Source of the DNA: Symbiodinium natans
Taxonomy: Eukaryota > Sar > Dinophyceae > Suessiales > Symbiodiniaceae
DNA: 64,000 bases
Assembly (NCBI GenBank): GCA_905221605.1
Contig: CAJNDS010000735.1
Location: forward strand, 782,100 to 846,099
Direction: 5' to 3'
Shown: one piece after another, positions 39,765 through 51,715 of the stretch
Position numbering within the stretch: position 1 is the first letter of the stretch
Layout of the letters: every line of letters starts with the position of its first letter
Translations under genes and position numbers: made by a program
Notes under the pieces: generated by a model
Databases searched by the model: none
Seen by the model: the letters and a program-made list of their open reading frames with translations, nothing else
What the model was told of the DNA's origin: nothing

Positions 39765-40139
39765 GTGAGAACCCAAACCCTAAACCCCTAACCCCAAACC
39801 CTAAACCCCAAACCCTAAACCCTAAACCCTAAACCTGGCCCAGGGCATCTCGAGGGGGCAAAGATTCCCAGAAGAGCTCTAGCTCGTCGAGCTCCGCGCC
39901 CAGCATCCTTCCGTGCCCAATGTGTGCAACATCATCTTAGGGTTTAGGGTTTAGGGTTTAGGGTTTAGGGTTTAGGGCTTAGGGCTTAGGGCTTAGGGCT
40001 TAGGGCTTAGGGCTTAGGGTAGGTTTGAGCATAATTTTAAAACCGATATTACCCTTAGTCCCCCGTAGAATCCCAGTATGAAAGGTTCAAGGCATGGCCT
40101 AGCACATGCTTCTCAGAAGCCCAAAAACCCTAAACTCGA

Positions 40140-40219
40140 AACTCAAACCCTAAACCCTAAACCCTAAACCCTAAACCCTAAACCCTAAACCCTAAACCCT
40201 AAACCCTAAACCCTAAACC
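40140..40219. repeat. CCCTAAA tract
   Basis: About 11 perfect units directly before the exon at 40235. Confidence 0.95.
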
Positions 40220-40234
40220 TCCCAAAAACAAGAG

Positions 40235-40290
40235 CTGACAAGCGCAGCCCTTTTGGACCATGGGCTCAAGAGACCATTGGTTCGGTGGCG
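40235..40290 (+). CDS. internal exon
   Basis: Open from AAGAG to GGTGGCG|GTTTAG ('TSAALLDHGLKRPLVRW'). CCCTAAA on the left, TTTAGGG on the right. Confidence 0.45.
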
Positions 40291-40636
40291 GTTTAGCGTT
40301 TAGGGTTTAGGGTTTGGGGTTTAGGGTTGAGGGTTTAGGGTTTAGGGTTTGGGGTGCAGGGGTTTAGGGTTGAAAATTAGGGTTTGGGGTTTAGGGTTTG
40401 GGGTTTGGGGTGCAGGGGTTTAGGGAAGGTTTGGGGTTTGGGGTGTAGGAGTGTAGGGGTTTAAGCATGACACCCAAAATGCCCTAAGCCCCATGGTCTC
40501 TTTAATGCAGAACCACGTTGTCAGTGATAATAACCTCCCAAGGGAATGAGACTAATCCGCATGATGTCGTTTCACGTTCAGGTGATAGAGGGAGTATGGA
40601 AGCCCGAAACGCCTTAAACCCGGGTTCGGCGCCTGA

Positions 40637-40742
40637 GATAGGGGTCGGAAGAATTACCTATGATATTCCCTTATGGTCTCTTTATAGTTATACTACACGA
40701 ACCCCCCAAAACCCGATTCTAATTATTAAAGGCCCCTGTATT
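40637..40742. mobile_element. family H element, left half
   Basis: 'ataggggtcggaagaattac', 'cccttatggtctcttta' and 'ccgattctaattattaaagg' match the left half of 12159-12392. Confidence 0.65.
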
Positions 40743-40987
40743 ATCCTTCTCCAGCCTGGTTTGTTGCGTGACAAGCTCCATGGCTGCTTTACGGCCTAGA
40801 ACCCCACACCCCTAGACCCTACAAAAACCACAAACCCCAACAAACCCACAAAACCCCGCAAACCGTACAAGCCCTACAAATCTATCAGCCCAGAGCCATA
40901 AAAAAGGCCCTGTATATCACCCAAGCCCCAAAAGAGCACCCTAAACCCTAAACCCTAAACCTCAACCCTAAACCCGAGACCTCCCAG

Positions 40988-41034
40988 GTATCGAGCAGCT
41001 AGCAGGCAAAGGCTGGCTGGGCTCGCTGCAGCAG
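40988..41034 (+). CDS. short internal exon
   Basis: Open after CCCAG|G, reading 'IEQLAGKGWLGSLQQ', with CCCTAAA before and TTTAGGG after. Confidence 0.4.
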
Positions 41035-41166
41035 GGGGTTGGGGGTTTGAGAATTTAGGGTTAGCATGGGGTTTAGGGTTTAGGGTTTAGGGTTTAGGGT
41101 TTAGGGTTTAGGGTTTAGGGTTTAGGGACCCACAGAATACTATATTACCTTCAGAACAATACTCAA

Positions 41167-41255
41167 TGGGGGGTTTCCGAATTAAGGGTACCTTCCTGGG
41201 GTCCTTACATCAAGGGGAATCCCATATTCGGGGTCCCCTATTTCGTAAACCCCCA
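41167..41255. mobile_element. family F hairpin element
   Basis: GGGGGTTTCCGAA and TTTCGTAAACCCCC inverted ends. Confidence 0.75.
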
Positions 41256-41387
41256 ATTGGGTCTGGAGAATAAGAACAGAACCTTGCAGAATGGATGGCA
41301 AGCCCCAGAGAACAACAAACAAATTGTGCCCAATCTGTTTTCCATTTGTTTTGCATGCTTGCTTGCTTTGCTGTGACCCAAGACCAT

Positions 41388-41499
41388 CTAGGACCGGGAG
41401 TAGGCCCTTTTTTCCTTTTTTTAGGGTTGGGGTTCCCTTATAATCGCCTTAAAACCAAAAAGGGTGCTCTTGTTAGCCCTAGGTTACTCCCCGGTCTAG
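41388..41499. mobile_element. family C element
   Basis: CTAGGACCGGGAGTAGG and CTCCCCGGTCTAG ends. CCAT on both sides may be a target duplication. The exon at 41508 begins nine bases later. Confidence 0.8.
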
Positions 41500-41507
41500 C
41501 CATACAG

Positions 41508-41563
41508 ACCTTCAAGCAACTGGAGATGCGCATGAACCTTTGTTCCAACTTCCGTGGCTTAAG
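41508..41563 (+). CDS. internal exon squeezed between two hairpin elements
   Basis: 18 codons and two bases ('TFKQLEMRMNLCSNFRGL') from ATACAG to AAG|GTTGGG. A family C element ends just upstream, and a family B element starts three bases after the donor GT. Confidence 0.55.
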
Positions 41564-41566
41564 GTT

Positions 41567-41670
41567 GGGATGTCCCCCCCCCCTTAGACAAACAGCTCCT
41601 GTTTGGGGATTCTCGTACCCCCTTTTAGAATCCCTATTTAAGGAGCTGTTAGTACAAGGGGGAACATCCC
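41567..41670. mobile_element. family B MITE
   Basis: GGGATGTCCCCCC and GGGGGAACATCCC ends. Confidence 0.85.
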
Positions 41671-41819
41671 AAGCCCAAAACCCTAAACCCTAAACCCTAA
41701 ACCCTAAACCCTAAAAGGGCACAAGGGTTGCTGGTAGGCAAACCGCTTTGCTCGGGGAAAAAAGGCTTGGGCTCCTTTTGAGGGTTTATCTCAGGGGTTT
41801 CTACGGTTCCGCTGCTGCA

Positions 41820-41866
41820 TCTGTATATATAAATAAACAAATAAACAAAGATGTATATTATATATA

Positions 41867-41912
<46 letters not shown>

Positions 41913-42209
41913 CTGCTTTGTTCTTTTTTGGGGTGCTAATCTGCTAATCATACCCCTCTGCTTTCTTGCCGACTGCCCCAAACTCCACACCCTGAGCCAT
42001 CCAGCGAGAGAGAAAACACCCAGATCCCTAAGCCCTGAACCATAAACCCCCAAGCCCTAACCTCCTAAACCACGAACCCCGAAATCCTAAACCGCTAACC
42101 CTAAACCCAAAACCCTAAACCCTAAACCCTAAACCCCCTAAAACCCTTAAAACCCCTAAACCCCCTAAACCCCCTAAAACCCCTAATCCCTAAACCCCAA
42201 ACCAATTCG
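41820..42209. repeat. AT microsatellite and CCCTAAA-type repeats
   Basis: (TA)n at about 41872-41910, then unassigned DNA and mixed CCCTAAA/CCCCTAAA units (42050-42200) leading to the next exon. Confidence 0.85.
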
Positions 42210-42213
42210 AAAG

Positions 42214-42309
42214 GACCTCTCGGAGTTGCGAAACCGAAAGCGGCGGTCGCCCCGGCCGGGTTCTCAAAGCCCGGCATCTCATCCAGCTTCAATTGGCGAC
42301 AGTTGGAGG
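42214..42309 (+). CDS. internal exon encoding a basic Ser/Pro-rich peptide
   Basis: 32 codons ('DLSELRNRKRRSPRPGSQSP') from CGAAAG|G to TGGAGG|GTTTAG. CCCTAAA precedes it. TTTAGGG follows and supplies the donor. Confidence 0.6.
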
Positions 42310-42717
42310 GTTTAGGGTTTAGGGTTTAGGGTTTAGGGTTTAGGGTTTAGGGTTTAGGGTTTAGGGTTTAGGGTTTAGGGAGCTTTCTTCGAGAACTCTA
42401 CACCCTAGGCCTCAACCCTCAACCCCAAAGCCAAAACCCCCCTGGCCCTTACCGTTGAATCATTGTGGGAACAGCTTTTTCTCCTCGAGGCAGGCCTAGG
42501 AGCCACGACGTTGAATTCCGGGTTTAGGGTTTAGGGTTTAGGGTTAAGACAGTATGAGTAATTGCGCTTATCAGGCTGCATGGCGAAATGCAGCCACATT
42601 CTTGAGTTTATTTCTCTCCTTAAACCCCAAACGTAAAACCCCAAACCCTAAACCCTAAACTCTAAACCCGAAACCCTAAGCCCCAACCCGAACACACAGT
42701 ATAAATGTTGCTTGCAG

Positions 42718-42800
42718 ACATGCGGCTACAGAGTGAAGACATCGGAAGTTGGATGCATGTCAGGCACCTGTGCAGATCACCTTTCATGGGCCCACGATAA
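42718..42800 (+). CDS. internal exon, Cys-rich
   Basis: After GCTTGCAG the frame reads 'TCGYRVKTSEVGCMSGTCAD'. The 3' boundary is not certain. Confidence 0.45.
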
Positions 42801-42929
42801 ACCCTCAACCCTAAACCCTCAACCCCAAACCCTAAACCCTAATTTTGAATCCTAAGCCCTTGCTTTGCTTGGAAACCCTAAACCCTAAACCCTAAACCCT
42901 AAACCCGGCTGGGGTGTGATCCGAGGCAG

Positions 42930-42998
42930 GCTTGAACTCCTTTGCTTGGCATCCTCCCTTCTCTTTGGTGTTCTATGTTTTGCTACAACACATTCCAG
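42930..42998 (+). CDS. internal exon with a hydrophobic segment
   Basis: After GAGGCAG an open frame reads 'LELLCLASSLLFGVLCFATT', a likely membrane helix, up to CCAG before GGGGTTTAGGG. Confidence 0.45.
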
Positions 42999-43080
42999 GG
43001 GGTTTAGGGATTAGGGTTTAGGGCTCAAGCTAACCTTTGAAGCCTAACTCAGAACCCTTAGACCCTAATTCTAAAACTCG

Positions 43081-43187
43081 GACCCAGAGTAGGCCGTTAT
43101 TCCCTTTCTAGGGCTTAGGTTCCCTTTATACGTCCCTTAACCCAAAAAGGGCACCCTTTTCATTCTCCGGGTTCCTCTTGGGTCTAG
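43081..43187. mobile_element. family C element
   Basis: GACCCAGAGTAGG and CCTCTTGGGTCTAG ends, with 'cttaggttccctttata' and 'cccaaaaagggcaccc' inside. Confidence 0.75.
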
Positions 43188-43324
43188 TAGACCCTGAACG
43201 CTGAAGTTGGCATCATCTTGTTTCCCCAGGTGCCCCAGACCATTTTAGGGTTTAGGGTTTAGGGTTTAGGGGTTCCGAGAAACCCAAGGCTCGAAGGCTC
43301 GAACTCAACCTCATAAACCCTTAC

Positions 43325-43438
43325 CTACTATTTGCTCAAGAACCCCTAAGAAATGGAAAAGTAAAGATAGACCCTCTACTGCCCTTAAGAGAAGATTTTT
43401 TTGTTTTGGGAAGGGCGGGGGGGTCTTGCAACTAGTAG
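43325..43438. mobile_element. family E hairpin element
   Basis: CTACTATTTGCTCAAGAACC and TTGCAACTAGTAG ends; the right arm is diverged. Confidence 0.75.
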
Positions 43439-43453
43439 TAAATCCTAATCCTT

Positions 43454-43731
43454 GGTGGCCCCGGGGTACCCTTTTGCCCTTTTTGTTGGTTCTAGCTTCC
43501 CGTATCAAGTAGCCACCCCCCCCCCTCCCCCCCCCCCCCCCAAAAAAAAAAAGAAAGAGAAAGAGAAAAAGAAAGAAAATGGGTACCCTTATAAGGTAGC
43601 CACCCCCCCCCCCCAAAAAAAAAAAAAAAAAACACAATGGGCACCCTTAGTATTAAGTAGCCACCCCCCCCCCCCCCCAAAAAAAAAAAAAAAATGGGTA
43701 CCCTTATAAGAATATGGTTGCTGGACTACCA
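43454..43731. mobile_element. family D element expanded by repeats of 'cccttataaggtagccaccc' and poly-A/C
   Basis: Ends GGTGGCCCCGGGGTAC and GGTTGCTGGACTACC. The centre carries three tandem blocks of C run plus A run plus 'tgggtacccttataag', as if the stem end had been amplified. Confidence 0.75.
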
Positions 43732-43765
43732 AGAAGCCCTGCCTTGAACACCCGAACCCCCTAAT

Positions 43766-43866
43766 CTACCAATTGCTTAAGAACCCCCAAAAAATATAAA
43801 ATAAGCATAATCCCTATATTGCCCTGATAAAGACGATTTTTTTTTGGGGGGGGGGGCAATTAGTAG
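43766..43866. mobile_element. family E hairpin element
   Basis: CTACCAATTGCTTAAGAACC and GGCAATTAGTAG ends with a T run and a G run inside. Confidence 0.75.
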
Positions 43867-43903
43867 TATTTCCCTCAATTTTGAATAGTACGGCTCTGCA
43901 GAG

Positions 43904-43976
43904 GCACCGGACGACGCCCTGAACTCCCCCAGCTCCTCTTCCTGGTGGGCTCGCAGATCGTGCTGCGACTTTCTGG
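43904..43976 (+). CDS. internal exon
   Basis: Open after TGCAGAG to CTGG|GTAACC. Two frames are open; one reads 'RRPELPQLLFLVGSQIVLRL', the other 'DDALNSPSSSSWWARRSC'. The donor is followed directly by CCCTAAA units. Confidence 0.45.
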
Positions 43977-44100
43977 GTAACCCTAAACCCTAAACCCTAA
44001 ACCCTAAACCCTAAACCCTAAACCCTAAACCCTAAACCCTGAACGGTTCGGGGTTTAGGGCTCAGGGTCGGATACGATGGCAGTTCACTGAGTCTCGCAG

Positions 44101-44181
44101 AAATTCACCGTGATCTGCCAGGGGCTCTTGTGTGGGTGCGCAAGAATTGTCGTGGCCCTAAAGGATTACATGAGTGAGGAG
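44101..44181 (+). CDS. internal exon
   Basis: 27 codons ('KFTVICQGLLCGCARIVVAL') from TCTCGCAG to GAGGAG|GTCTTG. Confidence 0.5.
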
Positions 44182-44269
44182 GTCTTGTCAGTATCGGACC
44201 CTCAACCCTAAACCATACACCCCTTGTCGTTCGCGGTCTGAACGCACCAACAATGCTCGCATCAATTTA

Positions 44270-44377
44270 CTAAGGACTGGGTAGGTAATCTTTCGCCTTT
44301 TTTGGTAATAATACGTATATAATCCTACTACATGAAAAAAGGTTAACCAGGTTCGGGCTAGGGTATTCAGCCCTTCA
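44270..44377. mobile_element. family K hairpin element
   Basis: 'ctaaggactgggtaggtaa' and 'gggctagggtattcagccc' ends with 'ccttttttggtaata' inside. Confidence 0.65.
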
Positions 44378-44559
44378 GTCTGTGGCAACTAGGTAAGCCC
44401 TGAAGCCTGAAGGGGACGGCAACGCTAGGGAGACAAGGCCGTGGGGATTTCTCGATTTGCGGTGTTAAAGGTACCAACTCGACTGATGTAGCCTGACGTA
44501 TCTTTAACCGCATTTCACAACCCCAGCACGTCGTCCCGCATGAAAGAAATCTGCCTTAG

Positions 44560-44699
44560 ATGACGGACATGGGGTTCGAGATGCCTTTGGGAGGTTTGCG
44601 GCCACTTTCGAGGAGTCTGACACCACGAAGGACACCACGAAGGGCGCAGCACTTCAGTGGGTCACTGCTCTCATTCTTGCATACCAGACTTGGTACTGC
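44560..44699 (+). CDS. exon of an unrecognised gene
   Basis: After CTGCCTTAG an open stretch runs to a family D element. One frame reads 'RDAFGRFAATFEESDTTKDT' and then 'GAALQWVTALILAYQTWY'; a second frame is also open. The exon runs straight into the start of the family D hairpin. Confidence 0.45.
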
Positions 44700-44808
44700 A
44701 GCCCAGTGATACCCTTTGCCCCTTTTATTTTTGGTTCTGGGTTCCCTTATAAAGTAACCAACTTAGAAATAAGGGTGCCCTTATTCTAATATGGTTTCTG
44801 GGCTACCA
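44700..44808. mobile_element. family D introner-like element
   Basis: AGCCCAGTGATACCC and GGTTTCTGGGCTACCA ends with 'ttcccttataaagtaacc' inside. Confidence 0.8.
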
Positions 44809-45089
44809 GGCAGAAGAAGCCTTTTTCAGCGGGACAATGCTGTTGAGTAAATGACTTGGTCTGTAGCCAGTCCAACCTTGGGTTGCATCCCGTGGAATGG
44901 AGAGCCCCTGCGGTTTTCTCCTCCAGGGGTTTAGGGTTTAGGGTTTGGGGTTTGGGGTTTGGGGTTTAGGGTTTAATTCGTTCTGGGTTGCTCGCTGGGC
45001 TCCGGGCCCTCACCTGATTTTTTCTAACCGGCCCCTCTGCCCGGGGTCGCTCGCAACATCGCGTGGCGGTAAGCCCACCCCAAGCCAAC

Positions 45090-45255
45090 CTGTATATATA
45101 TATATGTATTTATTTATTTATTTATTTACTTACATTTTTAATGCATATATTTATTTATTTATACACATATATATATATATATATGTACTTATATGTATAT
45201 TGATATTGGTATTGATATTGATATTGATATTTATATTTATATTTATATTTATTTA
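45090..45255. repeat. TA/TTTA/GATATT microsatellite
   Basis: TATATA, TTTATTTA and ATTGAT/ATTTAT blocks in sequence, directly before the GC-rich satellite region. A similar TATTTA block lies at 58297-58327 beyond the array. Confidence 0.93.
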
Positions 45256-45449
45256 ATGGCTACCGCCAGTGCCGCCGACCCCCAACAGGGGAAGCACAGC
45301 CGGGCGGACGGTGCGGGGTGTAGGGTCCAGGGCTAGGGGGCAGGGTGGAGGGGGGTCTGCAGGGTTCCGTCGGCAGGATGTCACGTGAACACGAGGCCGT
45401 CCGGGCTTGCGCTTTGGACGGCTTCGGGTGTCAGGGGTGCTTGTGTATT

Positions 45450-48400
45450 CCCTGCGCCTGTTCCTCGTGGAGCCATGGGGCCATGAGCCATTAAGGGTGA
45501 GAGGCATGGGGCCATGAGGCCATGGGGGGGTAAAGGAAGGGCAGAGGCGGCGGAGAAGGCGGAGGAAAAGGTCCAGTGAGGCCGTGGGAGCCATGGGGCA
45601 TGGGACCAATGAAGCCAGGAGCGCCATGGGGCGGGAAGGGCGGAGGGGGCGGGAACCATATGGAGCGCCATGGAGCGGGAAGGGCGGAGGGGGCGGAGCG
45701 GGAAGGGCGGAGGGGGCGGAAAGGGCGGAAAGGGCGGAGGGGCGGGGAGGGCGGAGAGGGCGGGCATGCACTGGGACCCTTTAAAGTCAGCTGAGAGGGT
45801 CCCAAGGTGAAGCCATGGGAGCCATGGGGCGGGATGGGACCATGGAGCCATGGGGCCATGAGCCATTGAGGGTGAGAGGCAAGGGGGATGATAAGGTCTG
45901 AAGCCGGGCGGGATGGGACCATGGAGCCATGGGGCCATGAGCCATTGAGGGTGAGCGGCATGGGGCCGGAGGGGGCGGGGAGGGCGGAGAGGGCGGGCAT
46001 GCACTGGGACCCTTTAAAGTCAGCTGATAGGGTCCAAGCCGTGAAGCCATGGGAGCCATGGGGCGGGATGGGACCATGGAGCCATGGGGCCATGAGCCAT
46101 TAGGAAGGGCAGAGGCGGCGGAGAAGGCGGATGAAAAGGTCCAGACATGAGGCGTGGGAGAAGCCATGGAGCGCCATGGGGCGGTTGAGGGTGAGAGGCA
46201 TGGGGCCATGAGGCCATGGGGGGGCAAGGAAGGGCAGTGGCGGCCGAGAAGGAGAAGGCGGACGAAAAGGTCTGAAGCCGGGCGGGATGGGACCATTGGG
46301 GCATGGGACCATGGAGCCATGGAGCGCCATGGAGCGGGAAGGGCGGAGGGGGCGGAAAGGGCGGAAAGGGCGGAGGGGGCGGGGAGGGCGGAGAGGGCGG
46401 GCATGCACTGGGACCCTTTAAAGTCAGCTGATAGGGTCCAAAGCCGTGAAGCCATGGGAGCCATGGGGCGGGATGGGACCATGGAGCCATGGGGCCATGA
46501 GCCATTAGGAAGGGCAGAGGCGGCGGAGAAGGCGGATGAAAAGGTCCAGACGTGAGGTGGGAGAAGCCATGGAGCGCCATGGGGCGGTTGAGGGTGAGAG
46601 GCATGGGGCCATGAGGCCATGGGGGGGCAAGGAAGGGCAGAGGCGGCGGGATGATAAGGTCTGAAGCGGGGCGGGATGGGACCATGGGGCCATGGGACCA
46701 TGGAGCCATGGAGCGCCATGGAGCGGGAAGGGCGGAGGGGGCGGAAAGGGCGGAGGGGGCGGGGAGGGCGGAGAGGGCGGGCATGCCAGCTGATAGGGTC
46801 CAAAGCCGTGAAGCCATGGGAGCCATGGGGCGGAGGACCAGGCCATGAGCCATTAAGTGAGAGAAGGCGGATGGAAAAGGTCCAGGGACTGGAGCGCCAT
46901 GGAGCGGGAAGGGCGGAAAGGGCGGAAAGGGCGGAGGGGGCGGGGAGGGCGGAGAGGGCGGGCATGCACTGGGACCCTTTCAAGTCAGCTGATAGAAAGC
47001 CGTGAGGCCATGGGAGCCATGGGGCGGGATGGGACCATGGAGCCATGGGGCCATGAGCCATTAAGGGTGAGAGGCATGGGGCCATGAGGCCATGGGGGGG
47101 GGTAAAGGAGGACATGAGGCCGTGGGAGCCATGGGGCATGGGACCAATGAAGCCAGGAGCCGTGGTGCGGGAAGGGCGGAGGGGGCGGGAACCATATGGA
47201 GCGCCATGGAGCGGGAAGGGCGGAGGGGCCGGAGCGGGAAGGGCGGAGGGGGCGGAAAGGGCGGAAAGGGCGGAGGGGCGGGGAGGGCGGAGAGGGCGGG
47301 CATGCACTGGGACCCTTTAAAGTCAGCTGAGAGGGTCCCAAGGTGAAGCCATGGGAGCCATGGGGCGGGATGGGACCATGGAGCCATGGGGTCATGAGCC
47401 ATTGAAGAGGCATGGGGAGGCAAAGGAAGGGCAGAGGCGGCAGAAGGCGGATGATAAGGTCTGAAGCCGGGCGGGATGGGACCATGGGGCCATGGGACCA
47501 TGGAGCCATGGAGCGCCATGGAGCGGGAAGGGCGGAGGGGGCGGAAAGGGCGGAAAGGACGGAGGGAGCGGGGAGGGCGGAGAGGGCGGAGAAGGCGGAT
47601 GAAAAGGTCCAGACGTGAGGCGTGGGAGAAGCCATGGAGCGCCATGGGGCGGTTGAGGGTGAGAGGCATGGGGCCATGAGGCCATGGGGGGGGCAAGGAA
47701 GGGCAGAGGCGGCGATAAGGCCTGAAGCCGGGCGGGACCATGGGGCCATGGGACCATGGAGCCATGGAGCGCCATGGAGCGGGAAGGGCGGAGGGGGCGG
47801 AAAGGGCGGAAAGGGCGGAGGGGGAGAGGGCGGGCATGCACTGGGACCCTTTGAAGTCAGCTGATAGGGTCCAAAGCCGTGAAGCCATGGGAGCCATGGG
47901 GCGGGATGGGACCATGGAGCCATGGGGCCATGAGCCATTAGGAAGGGCAGAGGTGGCGGAGAAGGCGGATGAAAAGGTGCAGGGACGTGAGGTCGGGAGC
48001 CATGAAGCATGGCACCGGGGGGCGGGAACCATATGGAGCGCCGTGGAGCGGGAAGGGCGGAGGGGCCGGAGCGGGAAGGGCGGAGGGGGCGGAAAGGGCG
48101 GAAAGGGCGGAGGGGGCGGGGAGGGCGGAGAGGGCGGGCATGCACTGAGACCCTTTAACGTCAGCTGATAGGGTCCAAAGCCGTGAAGCCATGCGAGCCA
48201 TGGGGCGGGATGGGACCATGGAGCCATGGGGCCATGAGCCATTAAGGGTGAGAGGCATGGGGCCATGAGGCCATGGGGGGAAAGGAAGGGCAGAGGCGGC
48301 GGAGAAGGCGAGGAAAAGGTCCAGGGACATGAGGCCGTGGGGAGCCACGGGGCATGGGACCAATGAAGCCAGGAGCGCCATGGGGCGGGAAGGGCGGAGG

Positions 48401-49386
48401 GGGCGGGAACCATATGGAGCGCCATGGAGCGGGAAGGGCGGGGGGCGGAGCGGGAAGGGCGGAAAGGGTGGAAAGGGCGGAGGGGCGCATGCACTGGGAC
48501 CCAGCTGAGAGGGTTCCAAGGTGAAGCCATGGGAGCCATGGGGCGGGATGGGACCATGGAGCCATGGGGCCATGAGCCATTGAGGGTGAGAGGCATGGGG
48601 CGGGGCAAAGGAAGGGCAGAGGCGGCGGAGAAGGCGGATGATAAGGTCTGAAGCCGGGCGGGATGGGACCATGGGGCCATGGGACCATGGAGCCATGGAG
48701 CGCCATGGAGCGGGAAGGGCGGAAAGGGCGGAAAGGGCGGAGGGGGCGGGGAGGGCGGAGAGGGCGGGCATGCACTGGGACCCTTTAAAGTCAGCTGATA
48801 GGGTCCAAAGCCGTGAAGCCATGGGAGCCATGGGGCGGGATGGGACCATGGAGCCATGGGGCCATGAGCCATTAGGAAGGGCAGAGGCGGCGGAGAAGGC
48901 GGATGAAAAGGTCCAGACTGGGAGAAGCCATGGAGCGCCATGGAGCGGTTGAGGGTGAGAGGCATGGGGCCATGAGGCCATGGGGGGGCAAGGAAGGGCA
49001 GAGGTGGCGGGATGACAAGGTCTGAAGCGGGGCGGGATGGGACCATGGGGCCATGGGACCATGGAGCCATGGAGCGCCATGGAGCGGGAAGGGCGGAGGG
49101 GGCGGAAAGGGCGGAAAGGGCGGAGGGGGCGGGGAGGGCGGAGAGGGCGGGCATGTAGTGGGACCCTTTAAAGTCAGCTGATAGGGTCCAAAGCCGTGAA
49201 GCCATGGGAGCCATGGGGCGGGATGGGACCATGGGGCCATGAGCCATTAGGAAGGGCAGAGGCGGTGGAGAAGGTGGATGAGAAGGTGCAGGGACGTCGT
49301 GGGAGCCATGGCGCATGGGACCAATGAAGCCATGGAGCGCCATGGGGCGGGAAGGGCGGAGGGGGCGGGAACCATATGGAGCGCCA
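45450..49386. repeat. GC-rich satellite array, left part
   Basis: About a dozen head-to-tail monomers of roughly 150-540 bp. Each contains GGGAGCCATGGGGCGGGATG, GGCCATGAGCCATTA, a GGGCGGAAAGGGCGGA block and GCATGCACTGGGACCC followed by TTTAAAGTCAGCTGA. Monomers differ by internal deletions. Pro/His/Trp-rich frames on the - strand (MAPWLHGPIPPHGS-type) and Gly/Arg-rich frames on the + strand are by-products of the repeat. Confidence 0.93.
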
Positions 49387-50319
49387 AAGCGGCTTTCTGG
49401 GCATCTGTGCCTTTTCTCATGGTTTCTGCGCCTTTCTGTAGGGCTCAAAAACATCAGGAGCGTATGATTGAACTTTTTGGCGAGCTTGAAAATGATCGAG
49501 CTGTGCCTTTTAGTGCACACCACACACATATTTGTTTTTATGTGTATACACACATACACACCAATGTTGCTACTTCCATCTCTTTTTTTGTGCGCTCTCA
49601 AGGGCTTTAGCGCCTGGGGTTAGACTTTGAGGCCGGCTCCTCGGGTTCGGAAACTCAATTGGACCCAACTCTTTTCAAGCCTGTGTTTGAACAGGACTCC
49701 AAGTTAGCTTTGCAAGTCTCAAGAGAACCCTAACCGCCAAACCCTAAACCCTAAAGGCGCTGCCGCGAAAGTGCTGCTGCCACATCCAGGGCAAGCGGCG
49801 CAAGAAAGGTGGCACTGTCACCCGCGCCTTCAAGACACTTTCACAGCGTCTGAGTGTTGCACCGTCACACACTTTCATTGCAGAAGCCTTTGGGGTTTTG
49901 GTAGGGTGGGTAACTATCGTTTCAACCCAAAAACCACCTAAACCCTACGGAGAATCTGCGTTTTCGGATATAAGTCAGTTGCAAGCAATAATGAGTAGTC
50001 ATAGTTTGTGTTAATTGCTGATGTTTTTATGTGATTTTTGATCGTTTATGCTAACTCGTGTTAAGTTTTTAAGGGTTTATGTTGGAAGAAGATACAGGTT
50101 AAGACAAGTTAACTTGAGTTCGCTGTTTAATCGTCGAAAATGGCTCTGGTTTTGTAAGGAGCGTGGAAGTTACGGCGTGATTTTTCCTGTTGTGATTTTT
50201 GCCAGGAGATTATTTTTGTTGCGCATGAGACTCAAAGGTGAAAGGGGGCGGGGCGGGCGCAAAACTCATCCATAGAAGCAACTCCTTGTTCCAGGTCAAT
50301 TAAAAGATTCTAAGAAGCT

Positions 50320-51715
50320 CGCAGAAAAGACTAGGACAAGGAGTTGCTTCTCCACAAACAGCACAAATCAAAAATGTGATCCTAGGAAGGTCGTACATTT
50401 AAGGAGTTGCTTTTCCAAAACAGCAAAATCAAACAAAAATGACCCCTTAGAAGGTCGTAGAAGAGACCAGGAAAATGGAGTTGCTTCCCCAAAACAGCCA
50501 AATCAAACAAAAAAGCCCTAAAAAATCGTAGAAGAGACCAAGAAAAAGGAGTTGCTTCCCCAAAACAGCCAAATCAAGAATTTGCTCCAGGAAAAAGGAG
50601 TTGTTTCACCAAAACAGCCCAAATCAAAAAGTTTGACCCTAAGAAGGTCGTGGAAGAGACCAGGAAAAAGGAGTTGCTTCCCCAAAGGCCGTGGAAGAGA
50701 CCAGGAACAAGGAGTTTCTTCGTCAAAACAGCCAAATCACAAATTTGATCCTCAGAAGGTCGTAGGAAAGGCTCTTAGACGGTGTCTCTTGTACTCTTAC
50801 AGAAGTCTCCAAAACAGCCAACTCAAAAATGTGATCCTAGGAAGATCGTACATTTACAACAGACCAGGACAAAGGAGTTGCTTCTCCAAAACAGCAAAAT
50901 CAAACAAAAATGACCCTAAGAAGGTCGTAGAAGAGACCAGGAAAATGGAGTTGCTTCCCCAAAACAGCCAAATCAAACAAAAAAGGCCCTAAAAAATCGT
51001 AGAAGAGACCAAGAAAAAGGAGTTGCTTCCCCAAAACAGCCAAATCAAGAATTTGCTCCTAAGAAGGTCGTGGAAGAGAGCAGGAAAAAGGAGTTGCTTC
51101 ACCAAAACAGCCCAAATCAAAAATCTGACCCTAAGAAGGTCGTGGAAGAGAGCAGCAAAAAGGAGTTGCTTCTCCAAAACAGCCCAAATCAGAAATTTGA
51201 TCCTAAGAAGGTCGTGGAAGAGACCAGGATCAAGGAGTTTCTTCGCCAAAACAGCCCAAATCAAAGATTTGACCCTTAAGAAGGTCGCAGGAGAGACCAG
51301 GAAAAGGAGATGCGTCTCCAAAACAGCCAAAATGAAAGAATTGATCTTAAGAAGGTCGCCCAGGAAAAAGGAGCTGCTTCCCCAAAACAGCCAAAAACAC
51401 AAAATTAATCCGAAGACGGTCGTGGAAGAGAGCGGGAAAAAGGAGTTGCTGCCCAAATCAGAAATTTGATCCTAAAAAAATCGTGGAAGAGCCCAGGAAA
51501 AAGGAGTTGCTTCTCCAAAACAGCCCAAATCAAAAACTTGATCCTAGGAAGGTCGCAGAACAAACCGGAAAACAACCCTAAGAAGGTCTTAGAAGAGACC
51601 AGGACAAAGGAGTTGCTTCCCCAAAACAGCCAAATCAACAATTTGCTCCTAAGAAGGTCGTGGCAGAGAGCAGGAAAATGGAGTTGCTTCACCAAAACAG
51701 CCCAAATCCCCAAAC
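50320..51715. repeat. 72-bp tandem repeat, left arm of the foldback element
   Basis: About 19 units of the type GGAGTTGCTTC-CCAAAACAGCC-AAATCA-ATTTGA-CCTAAGAAGGTCGT-GGAAGAGACC. The open frames across it are repeat artefacts. Confidence 0.92.
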
